Shown here piece after piece: positions 44,795 through 56,360 of a stretch of DNA of 64,000 bases (positions are counted from its first letter, which is position 1; each line of letters opens with the position of its first letter). The position numbers were made by a program, and so were the translations under genes. The notes under the pieces are model-generated. The model was not told the DNA's origin. It did no database searches and saw only the letters and a list, made by a program, of their open reading frames with translations. Origin of the DNA: Harmonia axyridis (lineage: Eukaryota > Arthropoda > Insecta > Coleoptera > Coccinellidae); assembly GCF_914767665.1 (NCBI RefSeq), contig NC_059507.1:21640718-21704717 (forward strand), written 5' to 3'.

Positions 44795-45062
44795 ACACGT
44801 GAATGCTGTTTATATTGGTTGGGTTGTCATGTGTTATTTATTAAACAGGCGGCTTAGTAAAGACGGTTTGGAGATTTTATTGCAGGGAATGTTGATAAAC
44901 GCAGCAAAGCGGACCAACTTCATGTTGTTTTTAAGAATCAAGACTATATTTTTTCAGAAATATGAAAGGGCGGCCACAAACTGGCCTAAATTGCCGCCCA
45001 TCGAAAAGAGGCGCTTGAAACAGTCGCTTTACTGTTTCAACCTTGACACCGGCAGTGACTTT
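44795..45062. mobile_element. decayed copy of the 48256 hAT-type MITE
   Basis: GCTGTTTATATTGGTTGGGT, GTTATTTATTAAACAGGCGG, GATAAACGCAGCAAAGCGGA and TTGCCGCCCATCGAAAAGAG parallel the right half of the element at 48256-48751. The end (CACCGGC) is diverged. About half the element is missing. Confidence 0.75.
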
Positions 45063-45105
45063 TTGTTATATAACTTTTGTCCGCAAATACTTCGTTTTCC
45101 GAAAT

Positions 45106-45490
45106 ACAGGGTGTCTCAATTTTTTTTTAAGAACAAAATGGTACGCCACTGAGATATTTCAAACTAAAAATCATTTTTCAATTCTTCGTTCAATTCGTGA
45201 ATCCTGTCTTTTTTTCGTATGGGATGATGTTTTTATCAAAAAAAATAAAATAAAAAATAAAACATTTTAACGAGTATTTGCCGTTACTTCAACACATTAT
45301 GTAGTACCGGCGCTAGTAGCCCACTCATTTAACTTTTTTTCCATAAAAATGGCGCCCTATATGAAAATAAGAAGGCAAAAGAAATTTTTTGTCACGAATT
45401 GAACGAAGAATTAAAGAATGATTGTTATTTTGAAATATTTCAGTGGCGAACCATTACTTTTTTCGAAAAAAATTGAGTTCAATACTAGTA
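45106..45490. mobile_element. partly eroded MITE with a CAGGGTGTCTCAATTT left end
   Basis: The left arm (CAAAATGGTACGCCACTGAG, then ATATTTCAAA, then TTCTTCGTTCAATTCGTGA) is mirrored at right (TCACGAATTGAACGAAGAA, AAATATTTCAGTGGCGAACC). The right outer end lacks a recognisable CACCCTG. Confidence 0.78.
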
Positions 45491-45879
45491 CTTATGCCAT
45501 GATGAACATAAAATTCTTAATTGCAAACTAGGGAATTTTTTTTTCTTAATTGCATGTCAGAACTACCTCTTGGAACCCATCAAATTTTATTCGTATGTAT
45601 CGACCATATCTTCTTCCAGTCCGAATCTATACATTACTTCAAATTGTACGGGGGTTATCTCTTGTGTCCAAAAACGGTGAATAGTCGAAGATGTCCCAAA
45701 GACCTTTAATATCGGTTCTGTTATTAACGCAGCTGTTGTTTTCATTGATGAACACATTTCAAGAAAAACTGTAGTGAAAAAAATTGAAAATTCCAAAGTG
45801 GTTCTGCTAGCTTTAGGTACCGAGGCTATATCACAAAAGTTCAAGAAACTGTCTAAATCCAGTATGATCATCTTCTTCT

Positions 45880-46300
45880 TCTTCAGCCCTCTTTCATCCA
45901 CTGTCGGACATAGGCCTCTTCCAGTTTTTCCATGCTTCTCTGTCTTTTGCTGTTCTCATCCATTGCTTGCCGGCTACATCGACTATGTCGTCTATCCATC
46001 TTTTTCTCGGTCTTCCTATGCTTCTTTTTGTCTCTCGAGGTCTCCAAAACGTCACTTTGTGTGACTATCTATCCACACTCTGCCTTGTAACATGTGCCAC
46101 CCACTGCCACTTAAGTTTCGTTATTCTACTCATGATGTCAGTTACTCTGGTCTTTTTTCGTATTTCGGTGTTCGGAATGTTGTCCCTCAAGCTTTTACCC
46201 AGCATAATCCTTTTCATGGCCCTTTGAGTTACTCTCAGTTGTTCTGCCACTTTTTTCGTTAATGCCATAGTTTCTAGAGTCTAGACCATAAGTTGCCACT
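45880..46300 (-). pseudogene. RTE-like retrotransposon C-terminal fragment
   Basis: On the minus strand the sequence reads LRVTQRAMKRIMLGKSLRDN, TRVTDIMSRITKLKWQWVAH, then SIGRPRKRWIDDIVDVAG and WMRTAKDREAWKNW across one frame break. This is the tail of an RTE-like reverse transcriptase. It ends in a GAAGAAGAAG-type tail near 45880. The RT core is absent. Confidence 0.8.
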
Positions 46301-47320
46301 GGTAATATACAGGTTTTGCGTTTTAAGTGTAGAGGAATATTTTTGTTCTTAAAGTATGATCATGAGTATGAGTATCATCATCCTCGTAAAAAGTTCCATA
46401 TCGAAGTCTTCAACAATAACCATCCCGCCGATCTGCTGCTTCGATTAATTCGAAAAATTCATCTCGTTGTGTTGACACAGTCTACATCTGTCAGATGCTC
46501 GAGAGCCTTTCTACCGCAACGACAAAGAGGGCCGGGGGCGTAGGAGAAGACCCGGGACACCTTTATAAATGCAATCAATTTCGGCCCTCCAACTTTCTAC
46601 CCACTTCTGGCTTTGGAAGAAACGGCGGTCCCGAAAGAGACTTGAAACTTTGCTTTGTGCGCTCCGCGAACGAGGATAATTGGGAAACTGTGATTGGATC
46701 TGGCTGGGATCGTCTAAACAAGTCAGAGACATGCTGTTGGCGGATCGGTGTAAACATTTTCGGTGAGACGTCGATGTTACGAAAGCTCGTTTCGAGCTTT
46801 TCTTTTTCTTTCGAGATTGGATAGTGTGTCTGGAAGATTTGTCTTGTATCGCCGGGGGGTTTTGGGTTTTGTTTGGGTACGATATCCACTGATTGGTTGT
46901 ATTATTGGGTTCACCCTTTATTGTTACATCTTTAATGAGGTTTTCTTTAGTGTCTAATTCAGTTATATTAACTGTAGCTTGAAGCAAAATTTGACAAAAA
47001 ACTGACGCCAATTACGAAATTTCTTGAAATAACATGATGTTGAAACGCGTATAGATATTGTTTGGGCTTATGCATTTTTAATTGGATACCAATTGTCAAT
47101 AGACGGTTGTAGCCAGCCAAAAAGAACAAGAAATATGTATGAAAGAATATGTAGTTCTGTGGTCGCAACTCATATCGCCATTCGTCGAAACTACTGTCTC
47201 TTTGATCATCATCAATGATTTACAGTAGTACAGACACCAATCAGCAGATATACAGCCATAAATAGAAAACAGAAAACCATAAAAAACTCTCTTTTTGTCT
47301 TTGACATTTTTCCAGATGCT
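46301..47320. other. intronic sequence, nothing recognised
   Basis: Positions 46480-46760 are somewhat GC-richer and not obviously repetitive. A long minus-strand frame there lacks any recognised domain. Confidence 0.35.
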
Positions 47321-47422
47321 CTCAAGGTAGCTATTGCTATATTCAAGAATGGAAAGGAAGATGAATTTGGGAATTACAGACCAATAAGTCTACTTAGTTC
47401 CTTTTCAAAGATAATTGAAAAG

Positions 47423-47864
47423 TATAAATCAAATAATTTGACAACTTTGTGTCTAATCCTTCACAATAATATATCTGTATGATATATTTAGTTTATTTTT
47501 GCCTTGGAATATATTCCAATTCTAAAAATGACATGTAGTTTCTTGCTTGCAGTTTTGGTGAAGTGGATATACACCTGGTGAGTTTGAAAAAAAAATGAGG
47601 AACTATAAGGCACTGATGATTATTAAATACAAAAATTCCGAAACGTACGTCTGTCTTCATGTTAATTTAGTTGTTCAATTTGTTAACCGTTTACTCAATT
47701 TGTACAGTTTTAGTCATTTTGAATTTTCTTTTGGTTGATTATTAAATATGTCATTTTTAGAATTGGAATATATTCCAAGACAAAAATAAACTGAATATAT
47801 CATACATATATATTATTGTGAAGGATTAGACAAAAAGTTGTCAAATTATTTGATTTATATTAAA
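47423..47864. mobile_element. MITE with ~110-bp inverted repeats inside the RT pseudogene
   Basis: The left arm reads TAAATCAAATAATTTGACAA, then GTGTCTAATCCTTCACAATA and TTGGAATATATTCCAATTCT. The right arm is the complement, ending GTTGTCAAATTATTTGATTT. A TA dinucleotide on each side is the likely duplication. Confidence 0.85.
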
Positions 47865-48247
47865 TATCCTTTATCAAGAAGACTCATTAAACTTTTATAA
47901 TCATTGAAAAGGTTATAGCAACCCGATTAATAAAATTTTTCCGAAAATTCAATATAATTTCAAAATGTCAACATGGCTATATGAGAAATAAAAATGCAGA
48001 AACGGCAATTTATGAGCTGACATTGGCAATATTAGATGCCTTGGAGAAGGGAGACGTTACCTTGGACTTGTTTCTTGATCTATCGAAGGCCTTTGATTGC
48101 GTTGACCATCGAAAACTTTTGGTCAAGCTTGAAATGCCTGGTATTAGGGATAAACAACTCAACCTAATGAAAAGTTATCTACGAAAAAGGAAACAGAAAG
48201 TGGTTATATCTAGAGATGGTGAGAAGACCTCAAAAGACATTGATGTG

Positions 48248-48759
48248 AATGTAGGCAAGGCCGGCGCGAGTAATTTCATCGGCTGAAGCAAAGAATTTTT
48301 CGGCGCCCCTGTTGAAAAAGCATTAAACATCAAACGAGCTGAAACACACAGCAACTAGTTTTAAATGCAAAATCATAGGAATTATCCATATAAGTTGAAT
48401 GTGTAATTATCGGATTTCAATAATTCGAAAGCAAAAGTAGTGTTGCTTTTCGTCTTTGTTAAATATACAATGATTTTATCCCTCTTTCAATGAAGGTAAT
48501 AGAGAATTCTGTTTATATTGCTTGAGCTGCCATAAGTTATTTATTATATAGGTGGATTAGAAAAGGCGGTTTGAGAATTTTTATTGCAGGAAAGGCTGAC
48601 AAACGCAGCTAAGCTGAACAATCTCATGTTGTTTAAAAAAATCAAGGATGAAATACGAAAAATTGACCATCAAACTAGGCCGAATTGCCGCCCCTCAAAA
48701 AGAGGCGCCTGAATCGGTCGCTTCACTGTTTCACCTCCAACGCCGGCCCTGAATGTAGG
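48248..48759. mobile_element. hAT-type MITE with 8-bp duplication AATGTAGG
   Basis: The element is 48256-48751 (496 bp). It begins CAAGGCCGGCGCG and ends with the complement of CAGGGCCGGCGTT. The 8-bp direct repeat AATGTAGG lies at 48248-48255 and 48752-48759. The CAGGG-like TIR and 8-bp duplication are typical of the hAT superfamily. No transposase is encoded. Confidence 0.9.
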
Positions 48760-48819
48760 CATCCCACAGGGCAGCATACTGGGACCACTACTTTTTCTAA
48801 TATATGCTAATGGGTTGTT

Positions 48820-49915
48820 ATAGGTTGTTCGGTGGTGTTGTAGGATGATTCTGTCAAGTTATCCAACACGAGGACCCTGTGCTAACTTGAGGAGAGCCGA
48901 AGAACCTTAACATTTCTGGACTTTTTTCAGTTCTTTGCTCATAACCTCTAAACTAAGTAGTTTTCGACCAGAACGTTCATTTTTGAAGTTGTAGAGAATT
49001 AAATTCTCTACAATTTTGTGGACACAAATATTTTTGTAAATATAATATCAATTGAGATATAGTCGATCAAAATAATAGTCCAGTAGACAAAGCAAAAAAA
49101 GTGGGATCTGCTGGAAAAAATTAACTTAATGAAACTTCTTCAGATTGTTCGGGGGTATTGTGGGATGACTCTGTCGAGTTATCCAACACGAGGATCCTGT
49201 GCTAACTTGAGGAGGGGCCGAAGAACCACAACATTTTCAGACTGTTTTCGGTTTTTAGCTTATAACTTTAAACTTAATTAGTTTTCGACCGAAACGTTCA
49301 TTTTCAAAGTTCTAGATAATTGAATTCCCCATAATTTGGTCTTCACAAACTTTTTTCTTATCCTTATATCAATATAAAGCCAATCAAAATTAGAGGAATT
49401 TTCTCAAAATGTCAAAAATTGGCAAAAAACAAAGGTTTTGACCCTCTAACAAGCCGTTCTATGGTAATTATAGTACTTACTCATCAATATCGACATATTG
49501 AACATAAAGAGGTGGAGGGTGGTGGTAGCTTTGACTAAAAGCCTATGTTCATGTGAAGAGTAGATATTTCAATGTATTCGTGGCATGTTATCACCTTACT
49601 GTAAATTCCTATCAATCCATAATTTTTTTGAACCTTGATAATCAGATTAACTGGGTATAATCAATAGATAATAACTAAGAATTAATCGAAAATAATGATT
49701 TTATATAACCCGAAAAAAGCCCAAAAATGTTGGGGTTCTTCGGCCCTCCTCAAGTTAACACAGGGTTCTCGAGTTGGATAACTCGACAGAGTCATCCCCC
49801 ACAATACTACCGAACAATCTGTAGAAGTTTCATTAAGTTCGGAATTTTTTCCAGCAGACCCATCTTTTTGTATTTGTCTACTGGACTATTACTAAAAATT
49901 GAGTTTATTGATTGA
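48820..49915. repeat. compound repeat: tandem and inverted copies of one block
   Basis: A block with GAAACTTCT, AGATTGTTCGG, GTTATCCAACACGAGGA, CTAACTTGAGGAG and CCGAAGAACC occurs at about 48820-48930. It recurs in the same orientation at 49060-49290 and inverted at 49690-49915. The last two, with the extra TAATAGTCCAGTAGACAAA segment, are arms of an inverted-repeat element with a ~400-bp spacer. Confidence 0.78.
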
Positions 49916-50207
49916 ACTTATTGATGGATATTATGATGATGAGAAATTAATATGAATAAATATATAAATATCATCTTGCTATCAAACACTCACAAGTAAA
50001 GAAGAAAATGTTAATCGGTTTCTTTTATTGTTTGTACGTTAGCATGAGAAAATTTATCCTATCCGGCATTTTAGCGTTGCAGAACGAAAGCTTAAAAAAT
50101 TAACGCCGGCGTCGAAAACCGAAAGAGACGGCTGAATTGATTTTCCCAGTGAAAAGCGCCTCTGTGCGTCAATGGCGATTTGTGCAATCGACGCGACATT
50201 CATCGTT
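49916..50207. other. unique-looking flank of the satellite
   Basis: The last ~160 bp (AACGCCGGCGTCGAAAACCG region) run smoothly into the first satellite unit but are not repeated in later units. Confidence 0.45.
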
Positions 50208-53200
50208 GATAACTTAATCTGCTTCGGCTTCATTTCAGTCACTTTCGGATAAATTCCTCTGCAACATTTCACGCTGACGCGGGGCTATCTGATTTCGCGC
50301 TTTTGATGTATTCTAACGGTGGCACAGTTCCCGTAATGTCAATCGACAGTTTTAATTCTGAATGGTCGAGAGGAAATTCGGAAAAGGTGCGATATGCCTT
50401 TTTCGATGCGGTGTACACTGTTTCCGTTCAACTGCGTTGAAACTGATGGATAAAAGGCGATGAAACTGCATGGGTAGCAGCGAAAGATGGGAGTGAAAGG
50501 TTTTTGATTAGAGGGATGTTTAATCGAAAGCCTTTGAGTTGGGGATTCCGTTAATTCTTTACAGACTTCCACCATGTCTGGTCGGTAACATTCTAAACAT
50601 TATACAAGGCTTGTCCAAGTTTTAAGTAATTCCTTTGGAATTTATGAAATAAATGCTTACAGTATTCTCAAATAAACCCCGGTATTTAGCAAATCGTTTT
50701 GGAAACAAGAATATTTCGATTTGATTCTTCTTATTGGCTGAATATTCCCCGTTCCACTTCGGGAGCGTTTTTGGTTCCACTCATTGGCTACATCTATCAC
50801 TTCTTAGTTACTTTCTCATGATTCGCATAGACCAGTGTGGTACATAGGGGTATTATTGAAATGCATTTTTACTTAGTTTCAGATCGTAGTGTGACTGATG
50901 TTTTTAATGATTTCGACTATAACGTTTGGCAGAATTCTATGGCTTGTGTAAAACGTTGATAACTTAATCTGCTACGGCTTCATTTCAGTCAATTTCGGAT
51001 AAATTCCTCTGCAACATTTCAAGCTGACGCGGGGCTATTTGATTTCGCGCTTTTGATGTATTCTAACGGTGGCACAGTTCCCGTAATGTCAATCGACAGT
51101 TTTAATTTCGAATGGTCGAGAGGAAATTCGGAAAAGGTGCGATATGCCTTTTTCGATGCGGTGTATACTGTTTCCGTTCAACTGCGTTGAAACTGATGGA
51201 TAAAAGGCGATGAAACTGCATGGGTAGCAGCGAAAGATGGGAGTGAAAGGTTTTTGATTAGAGGGATGTTTAATCGAAAGCCTTTGAGTTGGGGATTCCG
51301 ATAATTCTTTACAGACTTCGACCATGTCTGGTCGCTAACATTCTAAACATTATACAAGGGTTGTCTAAGTTTTAAAAAATTCCTTCGGAATTTATGAAAT
51401 AATTGCTAACAGTACTCTCAAATAAACCCCGGTATTTAGCAAATCATCTTGGAAACAAGAATGTCCGATTTGATTCTTCTTATGGACTGAATATTCCCCG
51501 TTCCACTTCGGGAGCGTTTTTGGTTCCACTCATTGGCTGCATCTATCACTTCTTAGTTACTTTCTCATGATTCGCATAGAACAGTGTGGCCCATAGGGTC
51601 AATATTGAAATGCATTTTTACTTAGCTTCAGATCGTTGTGTGACTGATGTTTTTAATGATTTCGACTATAATGTTTAGCAGAATTCTATGGATTGTGTAA
51701 AACGTTGATAACTTAATCTGCTACGGCTTTATTTCAGTCAATTTCGGATAAATTCCTCTGCAACATTTCACGTTGACGCAGGATTATTTGATTTCGCGCT
51801 TTTGATGTATTCTAACGGTGGCACAGTTCCCGTAATGTCAATCCACAGTTTTAATTTCGAATGGCCGAGAGGAAATTCGGAAAAGGTGCGATATGCCTTT
51901 TTCGGTGTATACTGTTTCCATTCAACTGCGTTGATACTGATGGATAAAAGGCGGTGAAAATGCATGGGTAGCAGCGAAAGATGGGAGTGAAAGGGTTTTG
52001 ATTAGAGGAATATTTAATCGAAAACCTTTGAGTTGGGGATTCCGATAATTCTTCACAGACTTCAACCATGTCTGGTCGGTAACATTCTAAACATTATACA
52101 AGGTTTGTCCAAGTTTTAAGAAATTCCTTTGGAATTTATGAAATAATTGCTAACAGTACTCTCAAATAAACCCCGGTACTTAGCAAATCGTCTTGGAAAC
52201 AAGAATGTCCGATTTCATTCTTCTTATTGGCTGAATATTCCCCGTTCCACTTCGGGAGCGTTTTTGGTTCCACTCATTGGCTGCATCTATCACTTCTTAG
52301 TTACTTTCTCATGATTCGCATAGAACAGTGTGGCCCATAGGGTCAATATTGAAATGCATTTTTACTTAGCTTCAGATCGTTGTGTGACTGATGTTTTTAA
52401 TGATTTCGACTATAATGTTTAGCAGAATTCTATGGATTGTGTAAAACGTTGATAACTTAATCTGCTACGGCTTTATTTCAGTCAATTTCGGATAAATTCC
52501 TCTGCAACATTTCACGTTGACGCAGGATTATTTGATTTCGCGCTTTTGATGTATTCTAACGGTGGCACAGTTCCCGTAATGTCAATCCACAGTTTTAATT
52601 TCGAATGGCCGAGAGGAAATTCGGAAAAGGTGCGATATGCCTTTTTCGGTGTATACTGTTTCCATTCAACTGCGTTGATACTGATGGATAAAAGGCGGTG
52701 AAAATGCATGGGTAGCAGCGAAAGATGGGAGTGAAAGGGTTTTGATTAGAGGAATATTTAATCGAAAACCTTTGAGTTGGGGATTCCGATAATTCTTCAC
52801 AGACTTCAACCATGTCTGGTCGGTAACATTCTAAACATTATACAAGGTTTGTCCAAGTTTTAAGAAATTCCTTTGGAATTTATGAAATAATTGCTAACAG
52901 TACTCTCAAATAAACCCCGGTACTTAGCAAATCGTCTTGGAAACAAGAATGTCCGATTTCATTCTTCTTATTGGCTGAATATTCCCCGTTCCACTTCGGG
53001 AGCGTTTTTGGTTCCACTCATTGGCTACATCTATCACTTCTTAGTTACTTTCTCATGATTCGCATGAACAGTGTGGTCCATAGGGGTATTATTGAAATAC
53101 ATTTTTACTTAGCATCAGATCGTTGTGTGACTGATATTTTCAATGATTTCGCCTATAACGTTTGGCAGAATTCTATGGCTTGTGTAGAACGTTGATAACT

Positions 53201-53580
53201 TAATCTGCTACGGCTTCATTTCAGTCAATTTCGGATAAATTCCTCTGCAACATTTCACACTGACGCGGGATTATCTGATTTCGCGCTTTTTGTGTGTTCT
53301 TACGGTGGCATAGTTCCCGTAATGGCAATCCACAGTTTTAATTTCGAATGGCCGAGAGGAAATTCGGAAAAGGTGCGATATGCCTTTTTCGATGCGTTGT
53401 ATACTGTTTCCGTTCAACTGCGTTGATACTGATGGATAATAGGCGGTGAAACTGCATGGGTAGCAGCGAAAGATGGAAGTGAAAGGTTTTTGATTAGAGG
53501 AATATTTAATCGAAAGCCTTTGAGTTGGGGATTCCGTTTATTCTTTACAGACTTCGACCATGTCTGGTCGGTAACATTCT
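50208..53580. repeat. tandem satellite, ~744-750-bp unit, about 4.5 copies
   Basis: Units start at GATAACTTAATCTGC: 50208, 50958, 51707, 52451 and 53194, giving periods of 750, 749, 744 and 743 bp, with a last partial unit ending near 53580. By eye, a full period ending in unit four is identical to the one before it, offset by 744 bp, while the outer units differ by scattered substitutions. Each unit has a repeated minus-strand frame of 65-78 codons, a consequence of the repeat and not evidence of a gene. It lies in the 10-kb first coding intron of tutl. Confidence 0.93.
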
Positions 53581-54214
53581 AATATTAATAGAATGATGGA
53601 AGCGCTGATGTAAAGTCTGGAGCCAATTGCAACCTTAGCGACCGCATATTGAAGCATTCTAAATGGCGAATTTATTCGCTGGTTTCTCATTCCATCTAGA
53701 ACATCGGTGAATGAAGAAATACAGCCCCCAAAAGCACCCTTTGACAACTTAGGCAGCAGTCTACTACTTGAACAAAAAAAAATGAAAAGGAAGTTCAAAT
53801 TTGCATAGCGATATTTTTGTAGAGTGCGATACATTGTTGAATTTGTAGTTTTTTTTTATCACCTCATAAGAAGAACCAATACGGCGTCTCTGAAACAATG
53901 GAAAACAGAAAAAATCTGACGACACCATTAGAATCTCTATATTGGATGATGACTACAAACCAAATTTCTCGAAATTATATCAAAAAACAAACGAGTTATA
54001 CAGAAAAAAAAGAAAATCTCGTTTTTTAGTTTTTTTCGAGATATCTCGGGAACCCTTGAAGATATTTTGGATCTGTTAACACCAACACACTTATCTCTAA
54101 ATAACACAACTTTTTGTGATTCAAGCCACCCTGTATTTCTAACGGTTTTCGATATTTCTGTAGTGCCCCCTTAAATAATTCTAACCCTGTATATCGTCCT
54201 CAAATGCAGAGGAA
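53581..54214. other. intronic sequence, nothing recognised
   Basis: Short CCCTGTAT-type half-ends occur near 54130 and 54186. No paired element was identified. Confidence 0.4.
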
Positions 54215-54510
54215 GAAAATATATTTCACCAGGACAATGTTAATTATCAAAAATCAATGAGAGCCATGGTAAAATTGAACGAATTGTGCTTTCAACTGAC
54301 CATTCATTCATTTTCCAGATCTGGCCCCAAGTGATTATTGGCTTTCTGCAGACCCCAAAAGAACGCTTTGGAGAAATAAATTTGGCACTAATAAAGAAGT
54401 AATTGCCGAATTTGAAGCCCATTTCTAGAGAAAAAACGAATCTTTCTACAGAAAGGGTATTGAAAAGTTAGAAAAGCGTTAGAGTGCTTTTTTCACTCTT
54501 GAATGTGATG
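54215..54510 (+). pseudogene. mariner transposase C-terminal fragment
   Basis: FHQDNVNYQKSMRAMVKLNE (second catalytic D) is followed across frameshifts by a damaged third block (FSRSGPK in place of FSPDLAPSDYWLF), FGTNKEVIAEFEAHF and FYRKGIEKLEK. This is the end of a mariner transposase related to the fragment at 8145-8290. It ends about 60 bp from the tutl donor at 54575. Confidence 0.82.
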
Positions 54511-54575
54511 TGTTTTTACTGGTGAGGCCCGGGATTGATTCAGTGAAGTGTTAATAGGCCTAATGAAAAACTTAC

Positions 54576-54753
54576 CTTTTGCAACAACTATGAGAGCTAC
54601 AAGGGGAAAGAGGACGTAGAAAAGATGGCTGTTCTTCTTCAGCAACGGTAACGTAGTGGTGGTCAGCGGACGAGACTTGCCCAGTGGGTCTGTGCGCATG
54701 CCCATTCCGGCGATCCCATACTCCCAGTTAGCGTACCGTCATTGCCGGATCCA
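54576..54753 (-). CDS. tutl: turtle (tutl) first coding exon: 5' UTR end, start codon, signal peptide
   Basis: Translation starts at the ATG at 54705-54703 and opens with MGMRTDPLGKSRPL. A hydrophobic stretch follows (LFYVLFPLVALIVVA), a plausible signal peptide for a cell-surface Ig protein. An in-frame TGA lies in the 48 nt upstream, so the start must be here or at the second Met. A T-rich tract and CAG precede 54753, suggesting an upstream noncoding exon outside the visible evidence. The exon ends AAAG before GTAAGT (donor GT 54575-54574), phase 1. The split Gly codon is completed by the next exon at 44451. Assignment to tutl rests on this phase-matched join to the strongly recognisable downstream Ig exons; the signal region itself is poorly conserved. 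Confidence 0.8.
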
Positions 54754-55405
54754 CTGAAAAAAAAAACACCATTTAGTTTCGTGCATCAAAGAAATTTTTA
54801 AACTATTATAAGCTCCACTTAACTTGCGTTCACAAGTTTCTAACCAGTTCAGTATGAACCGAGAAGTGATTCTTAACCAATTCATTAGAGAACTGATACC
54901 GTACCAAGTCGAGATTAATTCACAACTGACTCGAAACCAATTCAGGATGAACCGAGAACTGGTTCTGAACCAATTGAGAATGACTAGAACAATGGCACCA
55001 CACCATGTTTGGACGAGTTAGAACTGATTTGGAATCAATTAAAGATGGACGAAAAAATTGATTTTGTACCAATTCCGAATCAGTTTTGAATCTCCCAAAT
55101 GCACAAAGTAGTTTAAGAAATTCAGTTCTCGACAAAATTGAATACTAAAACAAATTCCAAAAAAGTTCAGACGCTCGTTCGTTAGCAGTTGTAAATATGA
55201 TGATCTTGAAAAATATGATATTATTCTGCAACGTCAAGTTTCACCTGAATGTGGTTACTGATCACTCAGCAAGAAGTTGCTTTGTACCATAACCTAAGGT
55301 CTATTGAATCCTCCATCAGATACGTTACATTTAGAGCTTGTTCTTCAGTTCCAAAGTTCTAATAAAATGCAGTAGACAATTCTTCAAGGTTACATCCTAA
55401 CTTCT
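54754..55405. repeat. degenerate AACCAATTCAG repeat upstream of the first coding exon
   Basis: Between about 54825 and 55090 the segment AACCARTTCAGNATGAACCG, followed by AGAACTGGTTCTG, recurs several times with partial deletions. The continuous frame across it is an artefact of the repeat. No promoter signal was recognised. Confidence 0.6.
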
Positions 55406-55409
55406 ACAA

Positions 55410-56360
55410 GTTTTTGTCCCGAAGAATTTTTTGCGTTGGCTTGCAATGGCGAAGCATTCTCTTCATTGGAGATCATTACAGATTTCACACCTCTCCATCT
55501 TGTGATAGATAGATTAGCCGATGAAGCCATTTTAAGACTATCCAAGGAAGATACCGGCAATCAGGGAATTAGAAATCAGATAGCCTGGTCCTTTTTCACC
55601 AGTAATATTAATAATAATAATAACATTCATTCAAGAATATCATTAAATGGTATACAGATCATTCTAAAAACAACGAATCGAAAGATGTGTGGAAATGGAT
55701 CTAGTAAGAAACTATCAGAAATGTGGTATAGTGATTCTGAACCTCAGGCTACTAATACAGTATTGGAGTGCCTGAGAAAACTCAATGAAATAGGCAAGAA
55801 TATTAAAGGAAATGAAGAGGCCAACACACTTGCCAGAAAAAAGGCACAAACCCAAACCTTTCTCTGGTATAGGTAAATACACCAACAAGAAAGAGTTTCA
55901 GGAAAAGGAACAAACCGAAAGAGAAACACTATGACGGAATCTTCTTGGGTTGGATCATTCTAAAAAGTTTCTTCGAAACATTGATACTGGAAGATCTAAG
56001 AAATAGCTGGATCTTAGCGAGAATGTGCTACACCTTCTCGCTGGAATCCTTTCAGAGCTTGACACCTCAAAAAGCACCGCATGCATGAGAATGAGTCTAG
56101 TAGAAAAAGACGAGTGCAGATTCTGTGGGGAAGAGAGTCACCTGGTGGGGAATACCTCGTCATCTCTAGTCAACCCATAAAATGCTTTGGACAAGAGACT
56201 TGTAGAAGTGAGAAAAGTAATCTCCTTGAAGCTGTCCCAGATACCGTTGTTCATTAGAACTCTGGAACTGAAGAGAGAGCTGTAGACTTCGACGACAAAT
56301 GGCGAGAACAGCTCTGATGGGAGCCACAATAGACCATAAGGTCGCGGTGCAATGAAACCT
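55410..56360 (+). pseudogene. R1-type retrotransposon RNase H and zinc-knuckle remnant, second family
   Basis: An RNase H tail (ECLRKLNEIGKNIKGNEEAN then TLARKKAQT) is followed across stops by a C-terminal domain with a zinc knuckle (CRFCGEESHLVGN). The upstream part (LADEAILRLSKEDTGNQ) has the form of the region before RNase H. The family differs from the copies at 5795 and 19354. Many stops and frameshifts are present, so it is old. It lies upstream of the tutl start exon, on the opposite strand. Confidence 0.7.

Larger units (their letters stand above)
47325..48850 (+). pseudogene. Jockey/CR1-like RT pseudogene split by two MITEs
   Basis: Three RT pieces lie in order. The first, 47325-47424, reads VAIAIFKNGKEDEFGNYRPI and LLSSFSKIIEK. 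The second, about 47895-48255, reads IEKVIATRLIKFF, KCQHGYMRNKNAETAIYELT and LDLFLDLSKAFDCVDHRKLL (catalytic Asp block). The third, 48752-48815, reads NVGIPQGSILGPLLFLIYA. A TIR MITE separates the first two and a hAT-type MITE the last two. The KIIEK motif appears on both sides of the first insertion, so a small duplication or separate copy is possible there. The FADD palm does not follow within readable sequence. Confidence 0.82.

Noticed and set aside
50339..52813. Repeated 65-78-codon minus-strand frames in the satellite
   Set aside because: They recur with the tandem unit and shift or break between units; no evidence of selection as protein.
50208..53580. CRISPR-like array
   Set aside because: Units are ~745 bp direct tandem repeats without spacers, and the genome is eukaryotic.
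54824..55135. Frame with repeated NQF/NRE residues upstream of tutl
   Set aside because: It is a translation of a degenerate AACCAATTCAG repeat and is open by chance on both strands.
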